Part shown: piece by piece, positions 38,697-47,425 of the stretch
Position numbering within the stretch: position 1 is the stretch's first letter
Layout of the letters: each line of letters opens with the position of its first letter
NCBI RefSeq assembly: GCF_016342265.1
Contig: NZ_JAEIOS010000012.1
Location: forward strand, 1-64,000
DNA length: 64,000 nucleotides
Origin: Corynebacterium meridianum
Lineage (GTDB): Bacteria > Actinomycetota > Actinomycetes > Mycobacteriales > Mycobacteriaceae
Direction: 5' to 3'
Notes under the pieces: model-generated
The model's database searches: none
What the model saw: the letters and a program-made list of their open reading frames with translations, nothing else
What the model was told of the DNA's origin: nothing
Program-made: the position numbers and the translations under genes

Positions 38697-40555
38697 CCCC
38701 GAACGTGAGGATCCGGCTCCCCGGTGACGACAGCGAACTTGAACCGGTCGATGTCGCCATCGTCATGGAATCGACCTATCCCTTCCTGAAGGGAGGGGTT
38801 TCCGCGGTGGTCCACGACATCATCACCCACAACCCGGAATTCACGTACGGCATCATTCACATCGCCTGGGACTCACGGAGCCCGCAGGAGGACCTCTACG
38901 GGGTGCCGGACAATGTGGCGTGGATCGATGTCATCTACCTCTCTCTGGAGGAGAATCACGACGACTTCAGCGTCGCGGTCCACGACCGTACCGGGTGGGG
39001 TAGGGGATCCGATGACGAGGTGGCGGAGCGTTTCGTGACCGCTCTCAGATCGGCGATAGCAGGAGAACCCGACAGCTTGTGGGAGCTGTGGGAGGATTCC
39101 GTCAACCCGGTGACCCGAACCTGGCGGATTTGGCCGGTGATCCGGACCCGGCCGATGATGGAGGCCGCCATCGGGGCGATGTCCGACCACGATGACGCCA
39201 CGGTGGGGGACCTGTTCTGGACCGTCCGGGACTTCTTCTCACTCGCCTACGCCCTCATCGACCGCGTCCACGCGCCCGCGAAGGTGTACCACGCCCACAC
39301 AACCGGCTACGCGAGCCTCGTCGCGGCGGTGGCCGCCCGGCAGCATGACGCGGCCTTCCTGCTCACGGAACACAACCTCTACATCCGTGACACGGTGAAC
39401 ACCCTCCTCGGACGCACGATGAGCCTACCGGTCACCCGGGAGATTCATCTGGAGCTGCCCACGAACACCCGGGACTACCTGTGGACCCGATGGTGGATCG
39501 AGATGGGTGCGATCCTCTATCCGTCTGCCGACCACATCACCTATCTGTATCCCACAGCCATCGATGAGGCTGCCGTGCTCGGTGGTGATCCCACCAAGTC
39601 CGAGGTCCTGCCCAACGGTATGCGCTGGGAGGACTTCGCGGAAGGACGCGCCATCCGCGAAGTGGCACTGGCCGAGATCGCCGCGGGAACCAAGAGACAA
39701 TGGCGTTTCGCCTGCATCGCGCGGGTCGTGCCCATAAAGGGAATCCACGAATTGTTGAGTGCCGTCTCGACACTCGTGTCCGGAGGTCACGAGGACATCG
39801 TCGTGGACATTCTCGGTCCGACGGATCATCTGCCCGAATATTACGAGAAGTGCCTCGACTACGTCCGGGAACTGGGCATCGGGGACTACGTCAACTTCGA
39901 GGGGACGGTGAACGTCCGGGAACGCCTGCACACCTACGATGGGCTGGTGCTCGCGAGCTTCAACGAGGGACAGCCGATCGTCGTCCTGGAGTCCATGGCC
40001 TGCGGCCTCCCTATCGTGGGCACCGATGTCGGCGGCATGGATGAGCTCGTCTGTCTACCGCTTCCGGGGCCTGACGGTGAGGTCGTGGGCCCCTGCGGTG
40101 TCCTCGTGAGCCCCGGGGACACCGAAGCCCTGGCCCGGGGCATCGCATCGGTCGTGGAATCCGGTGAACTCTACAAGACCTGGCACCTCAATGCGCTGGC
40201 CCGGCTCCGGGGAACATTCCTCATGCCGACCGTGATGGCCCGCTACAACGCGATCTACCGCCGACTCGGGGCGGGTAGCCCCGATGTCGTCCGAGACCGC
40301 ACTGCCGACCTCGGACGTGGTTCGGAGGACATCGTCGATGCCACGAGTATCGCCGAGGTCGGCCGCGACTACCCGAAACGCCGCTGGCTGCGGGGTCGGA
40401 AGGAGGACTGGGGCCAAGATCGCATGCTGACCGGTACCCACCGTTCCGCCGCCATCCGCAGCTGCGTCAAGAAGGTCACGTGGGGTGTCCGGGACGCTGG
40501 CGGAGCCACCGCCCGCGCCGCGGGACGGGCGGTACTCCGCGTGATGGGACGTTGA
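38693..40555 (+). CDS. pelF: PelF-like GT4 glycosyltransferase, copy 2
   Basis: GTG at 38693 overlaps the pelG stop; the frame is open far upstream within pelG but that part is not coding. The 620 residues include DUF3492 (VDVAIVMESTYPFLKGGVSA; YGIIHIAWDS) and the GT4 domain with EX7E at E425/E433 (NEGQPIVVLESM). It is closer to canonical PelF than the copy at 33917. The C-terminal 80 residues are basic (PKRRWLRGRKEDW), end in an amphipathic-looking stretch and could bind the membrane near PelG. The direct pelG-pelF coupling suggests that this copy is the main synthase partner. Confidence 0.9.
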   Translation: MTPNVRIRLPGDDSELEPVDVAIVMESTYPFLKGGVSAVVHDIITHNPEFTYGIIHIAWDSRSPQEDLYGVPDNVAWIDVIYLSLEENHDDFSVAVHDRTGWGRGSDDEVAERFVTALRSAIAGEPDSLWELWEDSVNPVTRTWRIWPVIRTRPMMEAAIGAMSDHDDATVGDLFWTVRDFFSLAYALIDRVHAPAKVYHAHTTGYASLVAAVAARQHDAAFLLTEHNLYIRDTVNTLLGRTMSLPVTREIHLELPTNTRDYLWTRWWIEMGAILYPSADHITYLYPTAIDEAAVLGGDPTKSEVLPNGMRWEDFAEGRAIREVALAEIAAGTKRQWRFACIARVVPIKGIHELLSAVSTLVSGGHEDIVVDILGPTDHLPEYYEKCLDYVRELGIGDYVNFEGTVNVRERLHTYDGLVLASFNEGQPIVVLESMACGLPIVGTDVGGMDELVCLPLPGPDGEVVGPCGVLVSPGDTEALARGIASVVESGELYKTWHLNALARLRGTFLMPTVMARYNAIYRRLGAGSPDVVRDRTADLGRGSEDIVDATSIAEVGRDYPKRRWLRGRKEDWGQDRMLTGTHRSAAIRSCVKKVTWGVRDAGGATARAAGRAVLRVMGR

Positions 40556-40599
40556 CTGACTGGGTCAGTTCATCCCCGCCTCCGGGAATGCCCGGAGAC

Positions 40600-40660
40600 A
40601 GCCGGAAGACCCCGGTACCCGGGACCTGTGTCGGGTCCCGGGTACCGGGGTCTTCCGGCT
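40600..40660. terminator. Perfect 27-bp stem hairpin between convergent pelF and metI
   Basis: The 27 bases at 40600-40626 are the exact reverse complement of 40634-40660, with a 7-base loop TGTGTCG. Each arm reads AGCCGGAAGACC, CCGGTACCCGGG and a final ACC. The length and lack of mismatches are far above a usual terminator. Confidence 0.85.
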
Positions 40661-40668
40661 CACCGCTT

Positions 40669-40695
40669 CCCGGATACCGGAATCCGGTATCCGGG
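40669..40695. repeat. Second perfect palindrome next to the 27-bp hairpin
   Basis: CCCGGATACCGGA (40669-40681) and TCCGGTATCCGGG (40683-40695) are separated by a single base. It lies nine bases after the larger hairpin and 18 bases before the metI stop. Confidence 0.8.
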
Positions 40696-40713
40696 GAACG
40701 CCGTCGTGGAGGA

Positions 40714-41397
40714 CTAGCGGCGCATGACCTTCCTGGACAGCCAGTTCCCCAGAAGCTGGGCGATCTGCACGATGACGATGATCGCCAGGGTGGCCACCAG
40801 AGTGACGGACCAGTTGAAGGACTGGTAGCCGTACGTGATGGCGAAATCACCGAGACCACCACCGCCGATGATCCCGGCCATCGCCGACATGTCGACGACG
40901 GCGATGAACAGGAAGGTGTAGCCCAGGATCAGCGGTCCAAGTGCCTCGGGGATGATCACCGAGGTGATGATCTTCAACGGGGAGGCCCCCATGGCGCGCG
41001 CGGCCTCGACGACACCGGGGTCGATGGACACCAGGTTCTGCTCCACGATCCGGGCCACACCGAAGGTCGCGGCGATCGACATGACGAACATGACCGCGTT
41101 CGTGCCGACGGTCGTGCCGATGACCTTCAGGGTCAGTGGGCCGATCGCGGCGATGAGGATGATGAAGGGGATCGGGCGGATGAAGTTCACCAGCAGGTTG
41201 AGCACGGTGTAGACGAACTTGTTCCGCAGCACCCCCTGGTCCCGTGTGCTGTAGAGCAGGACGCCGATGATCAGTCCGAGGAATCCGCCGACGATCATGG
41301 TCACGATGACCATGAGCAGCGTGTCGCCGATCGCGTCGATGAATGTGCCGCCGAAGCGGTCCCAGTTGAAGTCCAGGGCTTGGGTCGTGATGGTCAT
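40714..41397 (-). CDS. metI: Methionine ABC transporter permease MetI
   Basis: The 227-residue inner-membrane protein has five predicted helices and the permease coupling motif EAARAMGASPLKIITSVIIP, which docks to the ATPase. VNFIRPIPFIILIAAIGPLT is characteristic of MetI. It is the last gene of the metQ-metN-metI operon and overlaps metN by four bases. The complex imports D- and L-methionine. Two perfect palindromes downstream separate it from the converging pelF. Confidence 0.95.
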   Translation of the reverse strand: MTITTQALDFNWDRFGGTFIDAIGDTLLMVIVTMIVGGFLGLIIGVLLYSTRDQGVLRNKFVYTVLNLLVNFIRPIPFIILIAAIGPLTLKVIGTTVGTNAVMFVMSIAATFGVARIVEQNLVSIDPGVVEAARAMGASPLKIITSVIIPEALGPLILGYTFLFIAVVDMSAMAGIIGGGGLGDFAITYGYQSFNWSVTLVATLAIIVIVQIAQLLGNWLSRKVMRR

Positions 41398-42437
41398 CTG
41401 AGGATCTCCTCGATGTCGGTGGATCGGTCCAGGGCGTCACGGAACTTCTCGATGGGGGCGTCATCGCCGGTGAGTCGGACGGTGATCTTGCCGAACGAAT
41501 GGTGCTCCAGGGTGGTGATGCCGCCGTGGACGATGTTGATGCCCACACCGGCGGAGCGTGCCTCTGCGGCTGCGGTGAAGAAGCCCGAGTTCTCGGTGAG
41601 ATTGATGGTGAACAGGCGGCCTTCACCGGCGAGGAGATCATCGGCCTCGACGTGGTCCGGGGTGTTGCGCAGGGTGGTCGCCACGAACTTCCGGGCCACC
41701 TCCGTTCGGGGAGCGGAGAACACCTCGTAGACGCTGCCCCACTCGACGACTCGACCGTTCTCCATCACGGCCACCTTGTTCGCGATCTTGCGCACCACGT
41801 CCATCTCGTGGGTGATCACCACGATGGTGATGCCGAGCTCCCGGTTGACCTTTCGGAGCAGATCCAGAACGTCGTGTGTCGTCTCCGGGTCCAGGGCGCT
41901 GGTGGCCTCGTCGGCGAGCAGGAGAGAGGGATTGGTCGCCAGGGCGCGGGCGATGCCGACGCGCTGCTTCTGTCCGCCGGAAAGCTGCTCGGGGTAGTTG
42001 TCGCCCTTGTCACCCAGTCCGACGAAGTCCAGAAGTTCCGCCACGCGGCGCTTGCGTTCCGCAGCCCCGACACCCGCGAGTTTCAGCGGATAGGCGATGT
42101 TTCCCGCGGCGGTACGGGAGTTGAACAGGTTGAACTGCTGGAAGATCATGCCGATTCGGCTACGCAACCGGCGTAGCTTCTTCTCCGACATACTGACGAC
42201 GTCGACGCCGTCGAGAAGGAGTTCCCCGGATGTCGGGGTGTCCAGACCGTTGATCATCCGGACCAGCGTCGATTTGCCGGCGCCGGAGTATCCGATGATG
42301 CCGATGATCTCGCCCGGTTCGACCGTCAGGGAGACGTCGTCGAGAGCGGTGGTCGAGGTCTTTTTGTTCCTGAACACCTTGGTGATGTTCCGGAACTCGA
42401 CCCTGGTTCCCGGCTGTGAGGTGTCGGTGTCTGCCAC
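41394..42437 (-). CDS. metN: Methionine ABC transporter ATPase MetN
   Basis: GTG at 42437 (VADTDTSQPG) gives 347 residues, the usual length; the frame is open further upstream without protein-like sequence. It has Walker A GYSGAGKST (49-57), signature LSGGQKQRV, Walker B LLLADEATSALDP and a C-terminal NIL-type domain that senses intracellular methionine and inhibits transport (FTINLTENSGFFTAAAEARS onward). It energises MetI. A hairpin at 42508-42533 lies between metQ and metN and may reduce metNI expression against the binding protein. Confidence 0.96.
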   Translation of the reverse strand: MADTDTSQPGTRVEFRNITKVFRNKKTSTTALDDVSLTVEPGEIIGIIGYSGAGKSTLVRMINGLDTPTSGELLLDGVDVVSMSEKKLRRLRSRIGMIFQQFNLFNSRTAAGNIAYPLKLAGVGAAERKRRVAELLDFVGLGDKGDNYPEQLSGGQKQRVGIARALATNPSLLLADEATSALDPETTHDVLDLLRKVNRELGITIVVITHEMDVVRKIANKVAVMENGRVVEWGSVYEVFSAPRTEVARKFVATTLRNTPDHVEADDLLAGEGRLFTINLTENSGFFTAAAEARSAGVGINIVHGGITTLEHHSFGKITVRLTGDDAPIEKFRDALDRSTDIEEILR

Positions 42438-42507
42438 GGTGTGTGCTCGATTCTGTGCGGAGGAGCATTTTTCTGCTGGATTGACGCCGCTGCCACGACG
42501 TACGAAG

Positions 42508-42533
42508 GGCCCCGACGGTTCTCCGCCGGGGCC
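42508..42533 (-). terminator. Hairpin between metQ and metN
   Basis: GGCCCCGACGG (42508-42518) and CCGCCGGGGCC (42523-42533) pair with one G-T wobble around a TTCT loop. Without a T-run it more likely causes partial termination or protects the metQ mRNA than fully stops transcription. Confidence 0.6.
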
Positions 42534-42587
42534 GGGTGGCCGGTGATCCGCGTCAGCGATGGGGATCACCCGCGGAAAGGATCCCGC

Positions 42588-43481
42588 CTACTGGTTCTTG
42601 AGCTTGTCCTCGAGGCGATCCAGGATCTCCTTCAGCTCGGCGGCGGAGCGCTTGACAGGGACGGAGGTGCCCTTGGACTCCTCGGCGACGGCCTCGGTGA
42701 CGGCGTCACTCTGCCAGATCTCGACGAGTTCCTGGATACCCTCGTTGTCGGCGTCCTCGGCGCGGACGACGAAGGCGTTGATGTAGGGCTCGGCCTCCTC
42801 GGAGGTCGGGTCATCCTGGAACACAGAGGATTTCGGGTCGATGTTCGCCCGGTCCAGGAAGGTGTTGTTGATGATCGCGGGCTTGCCCTCGTGGTAGACG
42901 GTGGTGGTCTGCGGGGCGGCGACCGGGGTGACGGAGACCTTGGACTTGTCCGCGTCGATGTCTGCCGGGGTCGGGGTGATCAGGCCCGACTCCTTGAGGG
43001 TGACCAGGCCGGCCTGCACCAGCACGTTGATGGCGCGGCCCTGGTTGGAGGAGTCGTTCGGGATGGCGACGGACTCGCCCTCGATGCCGTCGAGGGAATC
43101 GTGGTCCTTCCAGAACAGCGCCAGCGGGACGATCTCGGTGGAGCCGATGGGGGTGAGGTCGTCGCCGGTGCCGACGTTGTACTCGGAGAGGAACTTCAGG
43201 TGCTGGAAGAGGTTGACGTCGAGCTGTCCCTCGGACAGCGCCTTGTTCGGGGTGTTGTAGTCCGAGTAGTTGACGATGTCGAGGTCGATACCGGCCTTGT
43301 CGGCCTCCTCCTCGAAGACCTCCCATGCCTTGCCGCCGGCGTCGGTGGTGCCGATGGTGATCTTCGTGCTCTCTTCACCGGAGGCGCCGGTGGAATCTGC
43401 GGAGTCGTTACCGCAGGCGACGAGGGAACCCGCGGCGAAGATGCCGGCGGCGGCGATGGTGGTGAAACGGCGGAGGTTCAT
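42588..43481 (-). CDS. metQ: Methionine-binding lipoprotein MetQ
   Basis: ATG at 43481 yields 297 residues with a lipoprotein signal ending LVAC (C23). The mature NlpA/MetQ domain shows TKITIGTTDAGGKAWEVF, VNYSDYNTPNKALSEGQLDVN, LFQHLKFLSEYN and IPNDSSNQGRAINVL, the family's ligand-binding pattern. It delivers methionine to MetNI at the outer face of the membrane. The 254-base divergent region to dnaE2 contains a 20-bp palindrome that is shared with the metX promoter. Confidence 0.96.
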   Translation of the reverse strand: MNLRRFTTIAAAGIFAAGSLVACGNDSADSTGASGEESTKITIGTTDAGGKAWEVFEEEADKAGIDLDIVNYSDYNTPNKALSEGQLDVNLFQHLKFLSEYNVGTGDDLTPIGSTEIVPLALFWKDHDSLDGIEGESVAIPNDSSNQGRAINVLVQAGLVTLKESGLITPTPADIDADKSKVSVTPVAAPQTTTVYHEGKPAIINNTFLDRANIDPKSSVFQDDPTSEEAEPYINAFVVRAEDADNEGIQELVEIWQSDAVTEAVAEESKGTSVPVKRSAAELKEILDRLEDKLKNQ

Positions 43482-43574
43482 GGGTTCAAGCTTTCTGTCG
43501 GGGTCTGACTGTTGTCTATCTGTTCCACCCGGTTGATGTGGTGGAGAAGTGATTCGCGGACGCCCCGGTGGGGC

Positions 43575-43594
43575 TAGACAGAGCATTCTGTCGT
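43575..43594. promoter_or_regulatory. Met-type palindromic operator before metQ
   Basis: TAGACAGAGCATTCTGTCGT contains the perfect arms GACAGA (43577-43582) and TCTGTC (43587-43592). It matches, in sequence and length, the element at 56799 upstream of metX. The TAGAC ends recall the McbR operator of C. glutamicum, but the arm spacing differs. Confidence 0.65.
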
Positions 43595-43718
43595 TCCGCT
43601 CGTTCACCGTAGCAGCGTGTCGTGTTCGTGTACAGCTCGGTCTAGTGATGGGGTGTGTGGCGGACTGTGCAGGTGGTCGCACTGCATGCGCGTGAGAGGT
43701 GCCGGAACGGTGACCGGT

Positions 43719-43734
43719 TCGCTAGTGTGTTCTA
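43719..43734. promoter_or_regulatory. Probable LexA box before dnaE2
   Basis: Read on the minus strand, TAGAACACACTAGCGA agrees with the SOS consensus at 11 of 16 positions, and the half TAGAACAC at 7 of 8. It ends two bases before the dnaE2 ATG and overlaps a -10-like TAGTGT (43723-43728), so a leaderless, LexA-controlled transcript is likely. Confidence 0.55.
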
Positions 43735-43735
43735 T

Positions 43736-46700
43736 ATGGAATGGGGCGGTGGAGGTGTCGGTTTCAACGGTCGTCCGATGGACTGGCACACACTGGAGAC
43801 GGTGCTCTCCGGAGGGATGTGGAATCGGACCCCTTCCGCACCTGTCAAAGCGCGAAAGGTGGAGAAGGCAGATAAATCCACCGGGCCCGGTGGCGGCCCC
43901 CCTTTCGCGGAGCTCCGTGCCCGGAGCACGTACAGCTTTCTCTCCGGCGCGTCAGACCCGGAAAGGCTCGTCGAACGCGCTGTCGATATCGGGCTCACTG
44001 CACTCGGGATCACGGACCGTGACGGCTTCTACTCCGCGGTGCGCTTCGCCGAGGCTGCCGCGGAAACCGGACTCGACACCGTATTCGGCGCGGAACTTAC
44101 CCTCGGCGAAGATTCGATCCTCTGCGTGCTCTGCCGTGGTGCGGAGGGCTACCGCCGTCTCAGCCACGCCATCACTGACGCGCACATGGCCGCCGGCGCC
44201 AAGGGGAGACCGGTTTATCCGGGGCTTCCGGTGCTCGCCGAACAGGCCGGCGGAACCTGGCAGCTCCTCGCCGACGCCACCTGGTCGGAACGTCTGCCTG
44301 AACTGATCGACGCATTCGGTACCGAATGCGTCGCGGTCCAGCTGTCCTGGACGATGTGCCCCGGGGACGTGGACGGAAATGAAGGTCTGCTCGCCGAAGC
44401 GGAACGGCTCGGTCTGCGGGCCGTGGTCAGCGCCATGCCCCGGGCCGCCACCCGTCACGATGCGCGCGTGGCGGGAGCGAAACACGCCCTCCGCCTCCGC
44501 ACCGGGCTTGCGGATGCGGAATCTCACCTGCACCCGATGGGTGGTACCTGGCTCCGGAGCGGTGGTGACATCGTCCGGGCTCTGCCCGGCAGCGACCGGC
44601 TACTCAGGACCACGATCGAGATCGCCGCCGAATGCGCATTCACCCTCGACCTGATCACCCCGGAGCTTCCCCGGTTCGACACGCCCGACGGATACACCGA
44701 GATGAGCTGGCTCCGGGAACTCACGGAGCGGCGCGCCCGCAAACGGTACGCCCGTAGGGAAGCTGACCTCAGACTGCTCGTCCGCGCGCAACTGGAACAT
44801 GAACTGGACATCATCGAGCAACTGGACTTCCCCGGCTACTTCCTCATCGTCTGTGATCTGGTCGACTTCTGCCGGGAGCACGACATCCTCTGCCAGGGGC
44901 GCGGCTCGGCGGCGAACTCCGTGGTCTGTTTCGCGCTCGGCATCACCAACGTCGAACCCGTCGGTGCGGGCCTGCTCTTCGAGCGCTTCCTCTCACCGGA
45001 GCGGGACGGGCCGCCGGACATCGACATCGACATCGAGTCCACCCGGCGCGAGGAGGTCATCCAGTACGCCTACTCCCGCTACGGCAGGGGCAACGCCGCC
45101 CAGGTTGCGAACGTCATCACCTACCGACGTCGCGGCGCCGTCCGCGACGCGGGCCGGGCGCTCGGCCACCCGCAGGGTGCCTGTGACGCGTGGGCGAAGG
45201 GAACCGCCGAGCCGCCCCCGGAGGTCGTCGCACTCGCGGAGCGGTTCATCGGACAACCCCGACACCTCGGAATCCACTCCGGGGGCATGGTCATCTGTGA
45301 CCGCCCCATCGCCGATGTCGTGCCCGTGGAGTGGGCGCGCAAGGCCGGACGCAGCATCGTGCAGTGGGACAAGGACGACTGCGCCGCGGCCGGGCTGGTC
45401 AAGTTCGACCTTCTCGGCCTCGGCATGCTCGAGGCACTCCACCACATGATCGACCTCGTCGCCGAACACCGCGGCAGGACGGTGAACCTCTGGGAGCTGG
45501 ACCTCGCGGAACCGGAGGTGTACGCCATGCTGGCGCGTGCCGACGCCGTCGGCGTGTTCCAGGTCGAGTCCCGGGCCCAGATGTCCACCCTCCCGCGACT
45601 GAAACCCCGGGAGTTCTTCGACCTCGTCGTCGAGGTCGCGCTCATCCGCCCCGGCCCCATCCAGGGCGGCAGCGTCCACCCCTACATCCGACGACGCAAC
45701 GGCGAGGAGTCGGTCACCTACGACCACCCCTGCCTGGAGCCCGCGCTGGCCAAGACCCTCGGGGTGCCGTTGTTCCAGGAACAGCTCATGCAGATGGCCC
45801 GTGACGCCGCGGGCTTCACCGGCGCCGAGGCTGATGCACTGAGACGTGCCATGGGGTCCAAACGTTCCCCCGAACGCATGGCCCGCATCCGCGACCGGTT
45901 CTTCACCGGGCTCGAGGAGAACAACGGCATCACCGGGGACATCGCCGAGAACCTGTGGAACAAAATGGTGGCCTTCGCCGCCTACGGCTTCCCCGAATCC
46001 CACTCCCAGTCCTTCGCGTCGCTGGTCTATTTCTCCGCCTGGTTCAAGTACCACTACCCGGCGGAGTTCTGCACCGGTCTCCTGCGGGCGCAGCCGATGG
46101 GTTTCTATTCGCCGCAGTCCCTCATCGCCGATGCACGACGCCACGGAATTCCGGTCGATCCGGTCTCCGTCAACGACTCCGGCACTGTCGCGGACTGTCC
46201 TGACGGTCGTATCCGGCTCGGGCTGGACCTCGTCCGGGGGGTGGGGGAGAAGGCGGTGCACCGGATCATCGGGGCGCGGACCACCGGAGGGCCATTCGCC
46301 GGGATCGCGGACCTCGCCCGGCGGGCGGACCTGAGCGTCGCGCAGACGGAGGCTCTGGCCACGGCCGGGGCGACGGACTGCCTGGGGGTGGGACGTCGCC
46401 GGGCCCGGTGGGAGGCCGGTGTCGCCGCGACGGAGAAGAACGGGATGCTGCCCGGGGTCTCCGGGATCGAGTCCCCCGCGCTCCCCGGGATGACGGCCTT
46501 CGAGCTACTGGCCGCCGATATCGCGGCGACCGGAGTCACCCACGACAGGCAACCGGTCGCCCTCCTGCGCACCGCGCTCGATGCCCGGGGGATCGTCCCC
46601 GCCGACCGTCTTCTCGACCAACGCGACGGTGCCCGGATCAGGGTTGCGGGCATCATCACCCACCGGCAACGACCCCGGACCGCCAGCGGTGTGACCTTCC

Positions 46701-46909
46701 TCGGGATGGAGGATGAGACCGGCCTGATGAATATCATCGTCCCACCCGGGCTCTGGGCCAGACAGCGTCTGCTCGCCCGGACCGCCCACGCCCTGATCAT
46801 CCGGGGCATCGTCCAGAACGCCTCGGGTGCGGCGGCGGTCCTGGCTGATCTGCTGGAACCGTTCCCCGCGGCGGAACTGCTCTCCACCGGTTCCCGGGAC
46901 TTCCGGTGA
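43736..46909 (+). CDS. dnaE2: Error-prone DNA polymerase DnaE2
   Basis: The 1057-residue C-family polymerase is the catalytic part of the ImuA'-ImuB-DnaE2 translesion system. An N-terminal PHP domain starts at AELRARSTYSFLSGASDPER. The polymerase core has GRGSAANSVVCF and the catalytic aspartates in PPDIDIDIES (D428, D430, with D432). The C-terminus carries an OB fold (IRVAGIITHRQRP). It is shorter than replicative DnaE1 and lacks its long tail. ATG at 43736 lies just after a LexA-like box. imuA'-imuB are 11 kb upstream, so the cassette is split, with metQNI and the Pel-like locus between. Confidence 0.96.
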   Translation: MEWGGGGVGFNGRPMDWHTLETVLSGGMWNRTPSAPVKARKVEKADKSTGPGGGPPFAELRARSTYSFLSGASDPERLVERAVDIGLTALGITDRDGFYSAVRFAEAAAETGLDTVFGAELTLGEDSILCVLCRGAEGYRRLSHAITDAHMAAGAKGRPVYPGLPVLAEQAGGTWQLLADATWSERLPELIDAFGTECVAVQLSWTMCPGDVDGNEGLLAEAERLGLRAVVSAMPRAATRHDARVAGAKHALRLRTGLADAESHLHPMGGTWLRSGGDIVRALPGSDRLLRTTIEIAAECAFTLDLITPELPRFDTPDGYTEMSWLRELTERRARKRYARREADLRLLVRAQLEHELDIIEQLDFPGYFLIVCDLVDFCREHDILCQGRGSAANSVVCFALGITNVEPVGAGLLFERFLSPERDGPPDIDIDIESTRREEVIQYAYSRYGRGNAAQVANVITYRRRGAVRDAGRALGHPQGACDAWAKGTAEPPPEVVALAERFIGQPRHLGIHSGGMVICDRPIADVVPVEWARKAGRSIVQWDKDDCAAAGLVKFDLLGLGMLEALHHMIDLVAEHRGRTVNLWELDLAEPEVYAMLARADAVGVFQVESRAQMSTLPRLKPREFFDLVVEVALIRPGPIQGGSVHPYIRRRNGEESVTYDHPCLEPALAKTLGVPLFQEQLMQMARDAAGFTGAEADALRRAMGSKRSPERMARIRDRFFTGLEENNGITGDIAENLWNKMVAFAAYGFPESHSQSFASLVYFSAWFKYHYPAEFCTGLLRAQPMGFYSPQSLIADARRHGIPVDPVSVNDSGTVADCPDGRIRLGLDLVRGVGEKAVHRIIGARTTGGPFAGIADLARRADLSVAQTEALATAGATDCLGVGRRRARWEAGVAATEKNGMLPGVSGIESPALPGMTAFELLAADIAATGVTHDRQPVALLRTALDARGIVPADRLLDQRDGARIRVAGIITHRQRPRTASGVTFLGMEDETGLMNIIVPPGLWARQRLLARTAHALIIRGIVQNASGAAAVLADLLEPFPAAELLSTGSRDFR

Positions 46910-46948
46910 CCGTGCATGATCCTCACGGGTTTCGGCATAGTGGGACCC

Positions 46949-47425
46949 ATGACAGACCCCACTGACTCGATCCAGCTCAATCCGGTATCGCCGGCTCTCT
47001 CGAAGGCCCGGCTGATCGTCGCGATCCCGGGACCGGTGATCCTCGCACTGGGGTGCGCCGTTGTGGCCTGGTGGTGGACCCCGTGGTTCTGGATCGGCAC
47101 CGGGCTCATGCTCATCACCGCCGGGTACCTCGCATGGCTGATTCCCGCGCAGGTCCGGCTCCTCGGGTGGGCCGAGACCACGGATGAACTGCTCATCACC
47201 AAGGGGCGGATCTGGTACACCTTCACCGTCGTTCCCTACGGCCGGGTGCAGTTCGTCGACCTCACCTCGGGTCCCGTCCAGCGCCGGTTCGGGCTCCGGA
47301 CCCTCACCCTGCACACCGCTTCATCAACCTCCGACAGCGAGATTCCGGGGCTGGACGCGGGCACAGCCGAAGCTCTGCGGGACCGACTCGCGGTCAAGGC
47401 CCGGGAGAGGATGAGCGGGCTGTGA
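46949..47425 (+). CDS. Bacterial PH-domain membrane protein (YdbS-like)
   Basis: The 158-residue protein starts at ATG 46949 (MTDPTDSIQLN). Two membrane helices at about 22-62 are followed by a bPH2 domain (LLITKGRIWYTFTVVPYGRVQFVDL, with GPVQRRFGLRTLTLHTAS typical of the family). It precedes and overlaps a YdbT-like gene by four bases, a pair found widely in Gram-positive bacteria. In Bacillus the YdbS/YdbT pair has been linked to resistance to membrane-active compounds. Its direct task is unknown. Confidence 0.88.
   Translation: MTDPTDSIQLNPVSPALSKARLIVAIPGPVILALGCAVVAWWWTPWFWIGTGLMLITAGYLAWLIPAQVRLLGWAETTDELLITKGRIWYTFTVVPYGRVQFVDLTSGPVQRRFGLRTLTLHTASSTSDSEIPGLDAGTAEALRDRLAVKARERMSGL

Noticed and set aside
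40480-41730. A 416-codon plus-strand frame opposite metI/metN
   Set aside because: It runs through the palindromes and two well-supported transporter genes and has no recognisable protein features.
44993-46261. Long minus-strand frame opposite dnaE2
   Set aside because: Antisense to the catalytic core of DnaE2; composition is that of a reverse-complement shadow, and no ribosome site or motif was seen.
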